Source of the DNA: Microplitis mediator
Lineage: Eukaryota > Arthropoda > Insecta > Hymenoptera > Braconidae
DNA: 64,000 bases
Assembly: GCF_029852145.1 (NCBI RefSeq)
Contig: NC_079974.1
Location: forward strand, 13,641,041 to 13,705,040
Direction: 5' to 3'
The notes under the pieces are model-generated. The model made no database searches, was not told the origin of the DNA, and saw nothing but the letters and a program-made list of their open reading frames with translations. This document shows, one piece after another, positions 11,396 through 23,054 of this stretch. A program made the translations under genes and the position numbers. The first letter of the stretch is position 1, and each line of letters starts with the position of its first letter.

Positions 11396-11579
11396 TTTAA
11401 ATTTTTAAATAAATAATACACGATAAATTAATCAAATAAACACGAATTGTTAATCGCAAACAAAATAAATAAATTACCCGGAAACAACAACCCGAAATCT
11501 CTTGCTGCAATCCAAATCTCCGCACCAAAACCTGAAACTTCAAAAGAAAATCGAACCGAACGATTTCAATGGCTCCCTG
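11396..11579 (-). other. E1 5' leader
   Basis: Short untranslated leader between the primer-binding site and the gag start. It is AT-rich near gag and has no convincing ORF. Confidence 0.7.
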
Positions 11580-11597
11580 GCCCCACGTTGGGCGCCA
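11580..11597 (-). promoter_or_regulatory. E1 primer-binding site, tRNA-Lys1,2 type
   Basis: On the minus strand TGGCGCCCAACGTGGGGC directly follows the 5' LTR. This 18-mer is the known complement of the 3' end of tRNA-Lys1,2, as used by several retroviruses. Confidence 0.9.
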
Positions 11598-13908
11598 TAT
11601 AACGTTCACTACTATTTCACACTACCCACGGCGGAGTGTGGTTAGTGTCAAATAGGCGTTATGGCCCACCGATGGTAAAAACTGAAAATAAAAATAGAAA
11701 AACAGAAAAACAAAACCAAAAATGTCCTTTGGGAGATGCCCACGATCCCACTGGACACTCAGCTCTTCTCAGGCTGGGTTAGAAATCCGAATTGGGCGCC
11801 AGCTCGTGTACCCCACGAACGAAATAACAAATAAACAATAACGAAAGAAAATGAAATGGAAATGAAATAATAAAATATAATCAGAGAGCAGTATTCAGGT
11901 ATTGGAAAAGGAAAAGCAAGAAAGAGATAGATGCAATAAATAAATAATAATAATATTTAATTAAATCCCGGGTTGGTAGCCATTTACCCGATATAATTTA
12001 GTTTATAATGTTCCAGCGGGTATATAAACAATAAACAATAATAAAAAATAATAGTAATCACTTCACAATATAAAAGTACTGACCATAGTCAAATAACGCA
12101 AAACAATAAATATAATAAACAAATGTTCCTTTGGTTATCACTCGCACGTGATAAATACTAAATATAAATATTTATAATTAATAATTGTTACGCGCACACA
12201 TACAAATTTCTCAATTATTTAATTATATAATTCGCAAAATAATAATAATCACTCAATTACGTATAACTATAATATTGTTAAATAGTTATACCAAATAATC
12301 ACCCAATGTTGAAAATAATACTCATGTGAATAATTACAACTAATATTTAATTATTCACCGCAAATTTAATCCCAAAAACCCATTGGTGATATTCAATAAT
12401 TGTAAAATAATTTCCAACTGGTGAAATATGATCAAAACAAAACAAATGGGTATATTTTTACCGCAAATAATAAATAATATAAATTATCATCACCATAAAA
12501 TAATAAATGGGGTTCAAATAATAATTAATTAAGGATAAATATCCACCAACAAAATAAATACTTCCCCACACTCTTCAAACTAATGATTATAAAATATAAA
12601 TAATAATTATAACTAATACCAATTATTTACCGGCGGCAATGCACGGTCACCAATAATTAATATAAATAATATAGTAATAATAATTAATATTAATTATTTA
12701 CCGTAAACATTATACGGTCACCAATAATTAATATAAATAAAATAATAAGGATAATGAATTAATTATTTACCGACAATAATATGCGGTCACCAATAATTAA
12801 TAAAATATAAAATAATACCACCAAATATTAATAATTATTTACCGTCAATAACATAGGCGGTCACCAATAATTATTAATAAACAATCATAAATTTACCGTC
12901 CAACCTTTGGATTTCAGTTTTGTCGCCGGGACAAAGAATTACGCCACTATATATATATATTGAAATCTCTCTCTCACTCACACGTGAGATATACCCAAAT
13001 GGCCACCAACGCGGGACAAATTACACGCCAATGAATTATACTCAAAGGTACTTACAGTCCTCGCCAATCTCCAAGACTCGTAATGGCTCCATTGGTTTTT
13101 AATTAATAAATTTTTGACAATCAATGTCCCAACAATTCAAATAATACACGTACCGCGTACTATGCAAATTATTAATAGCCAATATAATTTTGTGGCGTTT
13201 ACTGATTTCAAATGGCGTCTCAATATATATTTTTGGCAATAACAGCAGCACACCTTACTCTCACAAAAGTTTATCCACGTCTGGCCATGGCAGCACGTGA
13301 GTCCCATGCCGGCACCTCGGCCGGCGCCATCTTGTAATGGTTTCTCTTTTCAACCAATGGAGCACTATTTCTGTCGCATGTTAATTCACTCATTGACATC
13401 AACATGATGCAATGACTGTTTTGGCATGTAATTTGTCCACTCTCGGCATTAAATGGCCATTCTTTTTCCCAAAAATAATTAATAAGATACTTTTATACCT
13501 AAATATTCCCGTAGTTTAGGTATAATGCCCGTAAATTTATTTAAATTAAATAAATTCCCCGAGGCCAACTGTTGCATTGCCGCGCATGCGCCAACCAACC
13601 AACATAATAATAATAATAATCAAATAATTAAATTAAATAAATGCGTAATTAATTATCCCGGCGGCTGTAAAATCCATTGGCAGGTTTATAACATCCAGTA
13701 ATTTTTACTGATTTGGCCGCAATTTTTATACAGTAAATTAAACAATTAATAAACACACAGTAAACAAAATAAAGTAGTGCATAAAATAATAATAACAACA
13801 GTATAATAATAATAATAATGTCGGAGACGTGCTGAGCAGCGTGTGCTGCCATCTGTTGCCCTTCTCCGACCTGATGCGAAGATGCCTCGATATTTAAATA
13901 TCGTGACA
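11598..13908 (-). repeat. E1 5' LTR
   Basis: Identical in every stretch compared to 2316-4626, with no indels because the offset stays 9,282 throughout. Its minus-strand start TGTCACG lies at 13908, next to target duplication AATC at 13909-13912. The four ~65-bp internal tandem units recur at about 12620-12879. Confidence 0.93.
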
Positions 13909-13912
13909 AATC

Positions 13913-14040
13913 TCTAAGCTCAATATTTTGTTACAAACATTGTAAAATAAATCCCTGGAATTTTCAGCATTTAATTTTAATTCCAAATACTTTACATTTG
14001 ATCTTGTAATCACCAAACTACTCTTAATAAAAAAAAAATT
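13913..14040. other. Old flank of the E1 insertion
   Basis: This continues the sequence interrupted at 2315 (MITE body). It is AT-rich with no gene, and ends at an A-run next to the minisatellite. Confidence 0.4.
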
Positions 14041-14298
14041 TGTCGATGTGGGATTTTGGCTGTGTGGGATTTTGTCGATGTGGAATTTTGGCTGTGTGGG
14101 ATTTTGGCTGTGTGGGATTTTGGCTGTGTGGGATTTTGGCTGTGTGGGATTTTGGCGATGTGGGACTTTGGCTGTGTGGGATTTTGGCGATGTGGGATTT
14201 TGGCTGTGTGGGATTTTGGCGATGTGGGATTTTGGCTGTGTGGGATTTTGGCGATGTGGGATTTTGGTTGTGTGGGATTTTGGCTATGTGGGATTTTG
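14041..14298. repeat. 16-bp minisatellite (tgtgtgggattttggc)
   Basis: About 16 tandem units of 16 bp with variants tgtg/gatg and a few single changes. Because 16 is not divisible by 3 and the unit lacks stops, three plus and two minus frames stay open; these are not genes. The array abuts the truncated E2 LTR at 14309 and seems to have replaced the rest of it. Confidence 0.9.
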
Positions 14299-14308
14299 AC
14301 ATCCACCC

Positions 14309-14383
14309 AATTAGTTAGGTTTCAGGTCGGTAATTAAGGAAGTAAAAGCCTACGTCATCTGCCATACAGGCTGGGACGTAACA
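14309..14383 (-). repeat. E2 3' LTR remnant (75 bp)
   Basis: Matches 22980-23054 over its full length and ends at gacgtaaca. Immediately inside on the minus strand is a G-rich tract (GGGTTGGGGCG) that fits a polypurine tract. Confidence 0.8.
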
Positions 14384-15420
14384 CGCCCCAACCCGGTGGA
14401 CGAGCGCCCTCGCTCGTTCGGGCCTTATCTGTGAAAGATACTAAATATTAAAGTTATATTTTACTGACGTGAAATCTGTACGTATTTAATTTCTTTAATA
14501 TATCATTTTTTCGTGTTCATTTTATATTTTTTTTCTTAAATCATTAGAGAATTATGTTTACATATCAATTTACTCATGTAATATTATACAATATAAATGT
14601 GTTATTCACTATAATGGTTACATTTGCAAAAAAAAAGTTCTTATTTCTTTCATTTCTTGAGATTATTATTAAAAAAAAATTTATATTATTTACTTATTCA
14701 TTTATTCATTTATTTATTATTTGTTTTTTATTTCTAATAAGCTTTTTTTTTGTTTATTTTCTTCTTTTTTTATAACTAAATTATTAAATAACTATTAATT
14801 TTGGTTGTGCATATGGAAAAGAAAAAAAAATTTCTATTGTTTCATTTGTCTATTATTGATGTATTATAATAAAATTTTTCTTTTTATTCATTTATTTATT
14901 CATTTTTCTTTAGTGTATCTATACGATATATTCTGTTAAACTATCTTTTTAATTATTTTACTTTTCCTTTTCTTTTCTATTCGTTTTATATTTTCAATAT
15001 TTCATATTATTTTAATTTCAAAAATTTGGTTATTATTCGGTTATTTTTACGATTACCTATTATCTGATTTGCGTTATATTATTAACTATAATTATTAGCT
15101 ATTATTATACTGGTTCTAGAATGTTTGATTTCTAGCATTATTTAATTCGTTGTATTTTTTTTTTTAAATCAATCTTATCTTTACTAAACCTTTAACTTTA
15201 ATTATATCTATGTTTCCAGTCTTTCACCAATATTTACTAATAGAATTTAAATTCTCTTAATTAGACGTAGTTATTCTTACATGTTAATTTAATCAGATCA
15301 TGAATCATTTGATATTGTTTATTTTTCTTTGTTACTTTTAATGATCCATTTGTTCCCTAGAGTTACTTAAATGCGTTTTTGAAAAGGTATTGGTGTAAAA
15401 AAAAAATTTTGATTTACTTA
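14384..15420. other. E2 3' untranslated region, extremely AT-rich
   Basis: T-rich low-complexity sequence after the end of the E2 integrase frame. A 73-codon plus-strand frame at 14554 encodes only Phe/Leu/Ile-rich low complexity and I do not regard it as a gene. Confidence 0.5.
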
Positions 15421-16524
15421 TAAGCTATCTTAGCTCTGTCACAATGGATAAGTTTTCTTTTTCCAGGTTTATATTCAATTTCTATATCGTTTTTATCTGG
15501 AAAAATTTCGGTAATTTTATAAGGACCCAAATAATTGTCATCAAATTTACCGTCTCTCTGGTTTTTTATTAAATAAATATTTTGACAACCATTGAGGCAA
15601 CCATTTATCCCAGTCGTTTTTATTTGTGAAATGTTTCATATAATCTGTTAAGACTTGATGACTTCTTTCTAATGAACCATTCGATTGAGGGTGAAAAGCT
15701 GTTGTTTTTATTTGTTTCATTTTGAAAGTTTTAGCTAAACAATTCATAACTTTACCTATAAATGCTTGACCTTGGTCGGTTAAAATTACTCTTGGGCAAC
15801 CGTGTTTTAAAATGAAATTTTCTACTAATGCTATCGCGATGTCTTTGGCTGTCATGGATACTAATGGTATTGCAAAACAATATTTAGAGAGGTCATCTTG
15901 CATCGTTAAAATGTATGAATAACCGTTTGCCGATGTTTTATTCGGTACTACTATATCTAATGCTAATTTATCCCAAATTTCTGCCGATGTATCAGTAATT
16001 ATCATTGGTTGTTTTGTTTTAATTCTTACTAATTTCTTTTTCTGACAACTGATACATTTTCTAACAAAATCTTCAACATTTTTTTTAATAATATCCCAAA
16101 AATATCTTTGTCTGATTCTATTGTAAGTTTTAGTGACACCTTTATGACCTGTCATTGGGGTCTCATGATCCTCTGCCATTATCTTTTGTCTCTCTTCTAC
16201 CGGAGGTATTATTATTTGATCTCTACAAATGATTATTTTAATATCGGTTCCCTTAAATGTTCTAGCTATAATATTTTTAATTTTTGACCATACCGTTTTG
16301 GGTAAATTACTTCGTCCTTGAGAAACACTAATTGATTTTAATTTTGATTTTTTCATATATAATTTAAAATTTTTAAAAGATTTACGATAATCTTTTTCGG
16401 TAGCTACATCTGTGTTGTTATTTTGAATAACTAACGCAAGTACTTTTCTTTTAGGTGTTCCCATTTTGATTACTTGACCTACTTTATATTCAGCAAATGG
16501 ACTCAAATTTAAATATCCTGACAA
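15421..16524 (-). pseudogene. E2 integrase, internally deleted
   Basis: The frame shows the H-H-C-C zinc finger (HETPMTGHKG...CISC), the first catalytic Asp in ALDIVVP, the second in LTDQGQ and the catalytic Glu in NGSLERSHQ. It then stops near 15547. The C-terminal piece carrying the LGPYKITEI motif continues at 15421-15545 after a break, with the segment between lost. It lies in the same frame as 16531-18150 upstream, separated by stops. Confidence 0.8.
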
Positions 16525-16530
16525 TAATAA

Positions 16531-18150
16531 TTATTTTCCTATTTCGCTTGGAACGGGACCATCTGTATTAAAAAAACATAAATAACTATTTTTTTGCATT
16601 TCTAAATTGTCTCTAGTTTCTATTATATTGTCGTTGCTAAAGTCGTTTGACATTACTGAAACTACGGATGAATCATCGTCTGAGTCTATTTGTCCATTAG
16701 ACGGATCATTATTTTCTGCTATAATTACACTGTCTATTTGTTCTTGATTACTATCTGAATTTAGTTCTGTTAAATTTTGTTGAAAATTTGTTATATCACT
16801 AGATAAATTTATTTGTTCGATTTGATCAAGGTTTTCATCATTAAATAAATTTATTTGTTCTCGTTGATCAAAATTTTGGTCATTGAATGAATTTATTCGT
16901 TCGATTGAACTCAAATTTTGATCAACGGGTGAATTTATATGTTTCGCAGGATTTTGTGGTTCTCTATTTGGGAAGGAGTTTTGGGAATTGATCGGTTGTA
17001 CATTTTCATTTATTACGCTTAATTTATTTTTTGAAAACTTATCATTTGCATTTTGTTGGCGATTAATCGCTTTGAGGGTAACCATTATTTTCGGCAATTG
17101 GGGTAGAAAATTATTTTTATTATTTTTGGGTTTTTTTGTTCTTATTTTAATATGTTCTGAAAGCTTTTATATCTTATATGGAATGTGTTTTTGGGTATGC
17201 GTATGTTTATCATTATCTGTGCAACACGAGCACGTTTTGGGCTTACGCTGTCTTTTTGACCTGCGTAGCTGCGGTTCGCTGTTAGTAACATTATTTATCG
17301 TTTGACTATTTGTTACTACACGATGTTTTTCTATGGCTTTACTAGGACTTTGTTGTCGTGGTTCGTCAGTATTTATTTTAGGATTATTTTTTATTTCTAC
17401 TTCTTGTACATTAGTTTTATTTTTATCAATGTTTACAGTAGTCGGCGGTATTACGTTATCATCGGATGACGTCTGTTTGTCCATCGGTCATGTGAGTGAG
17501 TTGTTAAAAGTAGTTTTATCAATTTCCATATTTACATGAGCGTTAGATTCGTCATAAGGATCTGCATGCACTAAAGCTTCTACATTTAAAATTTTTGGGT
17601 GGTCACCACCTTCTTCTGATGACCATGGAATCGCGCCTCCCATATTTTTAGAATTATTAACTTTTCTTATAGGACTTCGTATGGGAGCGGATGGGCATAA
17701 TTTAATTGGGCTTTTTGTAATATTCCGTGTAGGCGTTCTTGGGGTAATAGGAATAGTCTCGATTGGCGAGTCTGTGTCGATGTCATTTGAGTTGCTTGAA
17801 TATATTTTTGAATTTATAATTTCTGTCTCGTCTGTATTTGACTCGTCGTCTGAGGTGTTTAGAGTAATAATTTTCTTTGTCTTATTGTTAGTTTTTACTA
17901 TTTTTCTGCGTGTGCGAACTGCTGGGGAAGGTGTAAATTCTGCTAGTCTATGTGATCTTTTAATTTGAGAAAGTACTGATTTGTTTTTATTGATTTCTGT
18001 ATTTTCAATGTTTGTCTGTGGTTTTAAATTTGAGGTTGAAGCTGTAATTGGCGTTTGTACGTCTGTTAATAATGGTAATGAAGGATCAGTGATTTTAGGA
18101 GTTTCAGGTATATACGAATGCGAGGATTCTATTAAATTGATAATGACCAT
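16531..18150 (-). pseudogene. E2 low-complexity pol segment (Asn/Ser/Asp-rich) in place of RT C-half and RNase H
   Basis: Three frames (17488-18150, 17167-17484, 16531-17097) lie in one and the same minus-strand frame, interrupted by single stops, and lead into the integrase frame. They encode disordered Asn/Ser/Thr/Glu/Lys-rich sequence with a basic LRRSKRQRKPK patch. No YxDD motif and no RNase H motif is present. Either a deletion joined the RT N-half to a long spacer before integrase, or foreign sequence replaced the missing domains. No domain recognised. Confidence 0.55.
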
Positions 18151-19354
18151 GAGGAGTTGTAAATGCTGTTTTATGTTTATCTTTTGGATGCATTTTAATT
18201 TGGTGAAATCCAGATTTTAAATCGAAAATTGAAAAATAAATTGCGCCACCCAGTTGATCAAGAATATCATTTATCAACGGTAATGGGTATGCGTCTTTAA
18301 TAGTTTTTTCATTTAATTTACGATAATCAATTACTAAACGCCATCTTTTATTGCCTTTTGAATCAGCCTTTTTAGGTACTATCCATAGAGGGGAATTATA
18401 GAGAGAGGTCGAAGGTTCTATTATGTCCATTAACATTAATTCTGTAATTTGTTTTTGAATTTTGTCTTTTTGTGCAGGTGGATGTCTGTATTGTCGAGTA
18501 TTTACCGGTACGTCATCGTTAGTAGGTATACTGTGTGCCGCTGTCTCTGTAGCGCGCAATGATTCTCCTGGAATGTGGAACAGGTCAGCGTATTTTTCTA
18601 CAAGAGAAACTATCGCTTTACGCTCTTCCCCATTCAAATGTTCTAAACGCAAGAGTTTTAACACTTGGTCAACACGATTTTCCCGGGCCCTGGTACTATT
18701 ATCGTATTTATCTGTGTCGTCTTGCGTCAAAGTACTGTCCTCGTCTTCACTTGTCCCAAAGGGGTACAGTGGAATGACGGTCACTTTTACTTTAACATCT
18801 TTACTAAGAGTATTAATCGCGTACAAATCAGCAATACCATTATTATTCCTAACTAAAGCTTCGCCTGCATAAATACCGTCTTCAAATTCTATACGAGGTG
18901 CATAACCCTCTTTAAGTTTACTGTCGACTCGAACAAACATTGCTGTTTTTGTTCGAGCTTTTAAAACGAAATATTCTCCCTCGGTGAATGATAATTCTAA
19001 ATTATTTAAATGTTTAAAAGTTATAGTATTTTCTACTAAGTTGATTATTCCGCCATGTTCGCGTAAAAATTCCATACCGAGTATTCCACTATAATCTAAA
19101 GAAAATTCATCTGGGATGACATGAAAGTATGTAGTTTCATTAAAGATTTGCATTTTAATTCTACCTAAAGTAATGGCTTCAGATACTCCATTTAGTTTAT
19201 AGCAATAAGAATCATCAATTAAATTTTTATGTTTTACTTCGCCGTATTTTATTAAATTTAAACTACATCCCGTGTCAATTAAAATTTTTCCGTAACTCGA
19301 TATAATATCTTTAGATTTGAGCATGATAGACGTAGGTTTGTAATCTATTGACAT
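18104..19354 (-). pseudogene. E2 protease and N-terminal half of reverse transcriptase
   Basis: Protease shows ILIDTGCSLNLI, followed by a retropepsin-like flap region. The RT begins normally (VIDYRKLNEKTIKDAYPLP, then FDLKSGFHQI) and breaks after HYQFNR, before the expected fingers/palm motifs and YxDD. The next frame overlaps by about 47 bp and is out of phase. Confidence 0.85.
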
Positions 19355-19386
19355 AGCACCTACGACATAAGTTCGCGTTGGTATTC

Positions 19387-20140
19387 TTAATTTTTGTTCG
19401 ATATTTGGCGCTGAGCTGATACGCTTCCCATCAGAGCGCTGACTCGAGGGAACGGGTTTGCGTTTCCCGTACTTGTACTCGGTTTTGAGTCTAGTCTGTC
19501 ATGATGTCTTTCGTCATACATTTTTTTTCTGCAATTATTCATTAAATGACCGTTCATTTTACAATAATCACATTGAAGAATATTTTTGTTTATAGTTTGA
19601 TTAGATTCAATATTTTTCCTTTGCATCACAATTCTGCATTCCCCGATATTATGATTATTTCTTTTGCAGAAATTACAAAATCTAGTATTTCGATTAAAAT
19701 TTCTTTGATTTTGACATTTATTTTGTCTCGATTTTTCAAAATAGTTTTGATGATTTTTTTGAAATTGATTTGGATTTTTATGATCATTATTTGAATTACA
19801 AATGTTCTGAGTTAAGTCAGTATTATTTTGAAGGTTTTGTCTAGTGTGTGAAGTTAAAACGTGATGGTAATCTTTACTTTGTGTTCGAGAATCATATATA
19901 TTGAAAAAATTATCGACATTTCTCATTTGTTGTAGTTGTTTTTCTACTTTTTCGGCTGATTTTGTCGCGTAGTCGAGGTCTGAGTATTTATCTTCTTGTA
20001 AAAAATAGCAAATTTTGGGTGTAAACCTGATATGAATGAACGAATAGCGGTTTCTTTAGCTAGCGTAGCCTTTTCTGTTTTATTTTCTCCGTCGGTATAT
20101 TCAATTTCTGACAATGTATTTCGCAAATAGGGAAGAGAAT
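19387..20140 (-). pseudogene. E2 Gag C-terminal part with two CCHC knuckles
   Basis: The frame at 19387-19926 holds two zinc knuckles (CNFCKRNNHNIGEC and CDYCKMNGHLMNNC) in an Asn/Gln-rich context. The adjacent frame up to about 20140 carries the end of the capsid domain. A different element interrupts the capsid region upstream. Confidence 0.75.
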
Positions 20141-20828
20141 TTACCGGTGAAATAAATATTTTACTTATTTTACCAATTTTCAGCAGGTTATTTACCGGAT
20201 AAATAACCAAGGTAGTTAATTTTGTTCCGTGGGTGGCGTTGATGTGCGATTGAAGATGTGTACAATGTAGACTAAAAATTATTAGCAATTATCTATTATC
20301 TTTCAATATTATTGAGTTAATAAATAGATAGTTAAAAATGATAAAAGTGAAACATTGATCAAGGTTATTAGCGGATCTTGTCAAATGCAGCTTTAGTATT
20401 GATATACGACCTTCTGTAGAGTTCTGTTATAACAAAGTAGGTTGAACAGAAGAATTTAAGATTCATCGACCCAGGTTCGAATCTGCGGCATGCAATTTAT
20501 TATTTTTTTTATTTTACTGAAGTTAGCCGACATTTTTTATTTTTTTTTTATTTGTTTTCAATAATTAAATTAGAACAAAAAACATTTTTTTTAAATTGCA
20601 CTTAAAGTTTATCAAGTTTTTTAAAAATAAAATTTATTTTTTATTTTTTTGTAATAATTTTTTCAATAAAAAAAAATTCAGTATGCCATATTGCTTTTAA
20701 AACTTAGTATACTAAACTATATACACATTCGATGCAAGTAGATATTTATCATTCAAATAAATATTTTACCGGTTAAATAGCCAAAAATTTACCGGTTAAT
20801 AACCGGATATTTGTCCACTCGAATCACT
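20141..20828. mobile_element. Small element with iterated taccggt words, inserted in E2 gag
   Basis: Gag similarity stops at about 20140 and resumes at about 20829. Between these points both ends carry repeated near-palindromic words around ttaccggt/accggtaa in opposite orientation. The core contains a tRNA-like sequence. No coding frame belongs to it. Exact boundaries and target duplication are uncertain. Confidence 0.5.
20425..20500 (+). ncRNA. tRNA-like sequence (SINE head or tRNA pseudogene)
   Basis: A-box-like aacaaagtaggttga at about 20431 is followed 30 bp later by a perfect B box ggttcgaatc at 20474-20483, then by a T-run near 20502. This fits an RNA polymerase III promoter. It does not fold into a convincing complete tRNA by eye. 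Confidence 0.4.
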
Positions 20829-21190
20829 ATTCGCAAATGTTGGCTTATTCTATAGTTAAAGTCTCTGACGCGTTCGTTTGGGTATTGTTGAAAGTTATCA
20901 AATTCTCTCATCCATAGTGAGATTTCTTTACTTTGTCTAAAGTGTAAATTTAAAAATGAAATCAAGTCGTCGATATTTGTCAGGTCTATGGTACTAACGC
21001 TTTTTAAAGGTTCGCCTTTACATTTTGTCTGTAATAATTTGACTAGAAATTCTTCGTTAATATCGTTTTTAAAAATTTTCTTAGCATTTCTGCACGCTTT
21101 TGTAAATGACTCTATTGGATAACCGTCTTTTGTACCGTCAAAGTCTGGGATAGTTTTTAGAAAATCTTTATAATCAATTTTATTAATATT
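20829..21190 (-). pseudogene. E2 Gag capsid region
   Basis: A continuous minus-strand reading contains typical Gag motifs (FLKTIPDFDGTKDGYPIESF, then LVKLLQTKCKG, FRQSKEIS and YPNERVRDFNYRI). It is cut at about 20829 by the inserted element. Confidence 0.7.
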
Positions 21191-21199
21191 ATCATTATT

Positions 21200-21424
21200 T
21201 TAGGATCTGATAGGATTTATTATTGATTGTGAATCTAAATTTGTGGTGTTCGTTTTATTCATTTCCTCTCGTACGCGTCGCGCTAGTTCAGTTTCAAAAT
21301 TTTCATTAAAAGTATCTTTTATTTGTTCATGATCTGATCTCAATTTTTGAATTTCGTTTACTAGTGTTTCTATTGTAGCTTTTGCTTCTGTGAGAGATAC
21401 TTCCATAGCTTCTATTTTAGGCAT
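21200..21424 (-). CDS. E2 Gag N-terminus, coiled coil
   Basis: A 74-aa frame beginning MPKIEAMEV with heptad-like Leu/Ile/Val spacing, likely a coiled coil. It ends in a stop just before the capsid region, so the original Gag is broken here. Confidence 0.55.
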   Translation of the reverse strand: MPKIEAMEVSLTEAKATIETLVNEIQKLRSDHEQIKDTFNENFETELARRVREEMNKTNTTNLDSQSIINPIRS

Positions 21425-22206
21425 TTTTATGAATTTATGTTTTAAAATTTATATAACGCAAAAAAAAATTTACAAAATTGAATGATATCGATAAATCGAC
21501 TTACTACTTAGATGATTGTAAAAATAAATTATGATTGATGTGAAGATCTTCGTTGCCGTCGGAAGGTTGATTGTGAAGGTCAGCAGGTAACACGATGTTG
21601 TGGATTTCTCAGCACTTATTGGTGTTGAACTGTCCGTCGGAAGCCGTGAATGATGATGGTAATTTGGTTGAATCAGCAAAAAAAACAATTTTTCAGGTTC
21701 TCTGCTTATTCGACCTGAATAATCTCTTTGGATATTGTCTTGAAGTTTTATTTTTAATTTTGGTAATAAATTTTTTTTTATTATTCACTAACTTCACTCA
21801 CTAAAAAATTTACCTTGACTTTAATTTTTAATTTGAAATTTTTGTTTCAATTGATTTTTATATGTTTCTCTTTATTTATTATTTTATGAGAGCGAAAAAA
21901 AATTAAATTTCAGATCTCGGAGATTAAAAAAAATTTCCGAATTTTTAATTTAAATGTTCGATATTATTATTTTAATTATTTTTTTATGATTTTCTTTTGA
22001 TTATTTATGAAATTTTAATTTCGTTTATTTGAATTTTTATTATTATTAATTTTACTCACTTCAATTCTCACTTAATTTTTCACTTTGATAGCTTGATGTC
22101 GATTTTTTTGTTAAAAAAAAAAATTTTCGGATTTTTGAAATTTTGACCAGTCTATTCGGGGGCTGTTCGAATCTGTCACTGCCACCAATTTTAATTATAT
22201 ATAAGT
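21425..22206 (-). other. E2 5' leader with tRNA-type primer-binding site
   Basis: T-rich untranslated leader. On the plus strand gttcgaatctgtcactgcc followed by acca (22165-22186) looks like a tRNA 3' end, so on the minus strand TGGTGGCAGTGACAG is the likely primer-binding site, 20 nt from the LTR. I do not assign the tRNA. Confidence 0.6.
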
Positions 22207-23054
22207 TGTTACGTCCTGGTTGATGTTTTGGCGCTGGCGTAGTTGAGCGGTCGATTTAAATTGAACGTGGAGAAAACTTACATATAATTATAAATAATAA
22301 TTAATTATGGGTTGAACAGCCACCATTTGGTGGTTGAAATAAACTGGTTATATTTATATGTTATTAAATATATTATCTGGATCTGTTTTATTCAATGAAT
22401 AAGGTGATAGTTGGAGAATTTGTGAAATGTACAATTCTGGTATTATAATATTGTTAAGTTATTCTTAACAATAGCTTTGAGAATGAGAGAACGAAGTTGA
22501 GGTTTTTATATTGAGCCTGACTGCTCTCTATGATTCTATATTTCAGACTGACTTCTCTTGATCGAGAAAAACTAGAGTAACTCTTATCAAATCGTTTGGG
22601 CATTAGACCCGCACATCGAGTCATATGGAGGGATCATTCGAGATAACGCATGTTCTCGAATGATCCATTCTAATATTTATTGAAAATACTTAGTTCTCAC
22701 GATCTCTCCACTTTTGTTACTAACAAGTGGATCACTTATCTATTAACAAAAGCTATCTTAAACAAAATACATATTTGTGCAGCTGCACGTCTCGAGGGTT
22801 AACTCGAGGCATCAGCGCTTATTTATATTTGATAAAATATAGAAAAATAAGTTTATCAACTATTACTCATATCCTTAACGTTCAAATGTCTTAAATAATA
22901 TTATTCTATTATTATATTATATTATTTTATATGATTAATTAAATATTATTGGAATTACTAGATTATCGATATTCGATGTAATTAGTTAGGTTTCAGGTCG
23001 GTAATTAAGGAAGTAAAAGCCTACGTCATCTGCCATACAGGCTGGGACGTAACA
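22207..23054 (-). repeat. E2 5' LTR
   Basis: 848 bp bounded by tgttacgtcc and ggacgtaaca (inverted ends). The last 75 bp match the remnant at 14309-14383. Confidence 0.85.

Larger units (their letters stand above)
2316..13908 (-). mobile_element. E1: complete Ty3/gypsy LTR retrotransposon
   Basis: Two 2,311-bp direct repeats (2316-4626 and 11598-13908, constant offset 9,282) flank gag, pol and a third ORF on the minus strand. The 4-bp target duplication AATC lies at 2312-2315 and 13909-13912. The LTR begins TGTCACG and ends, atypically, GTTATA rather than CA. A primer-binding site for tRNA-Lys1,2 abuts the 5' LTR and a G-rich polypurine tract abuts the 3' LTR. I saw no differences between the LTRs where I compared them and no frame breaks in the genes, so the insertion looks very recent. 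A Lys primer and long LTRs recall Osvaldo-type elements, but I do not assign the clade. Confidence 0.93.
14309..23054 (-). mobile_element. E2: degraded Ty3/gypsy LTR retrotransposon
   Basis: The right LTR is 22207-23054 (848 bp, TGTTACGTCC to GGACGTAACA on the minus strand). Only the last 75 bp of the left LTR survive (14309-14383). Between them, on the minus strand, are gag, protease, half of the RT and an integrase, all broken: RT/RNase H is largely missing, integrase has an internal deletion, several in-frame stops exist, and another element splits gag. E2 inserted into the E5 LTR at 23055-24618. It cannot move by itself. Confidence 0.85.

Noticed and set aside
14010..14337. Five overlapping open frames of 83-98 codons on both strands
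   Set aside because: They are the translation of a 16-bp tandem repeat lacking stops; the peptide period is 16 residues in every frame.
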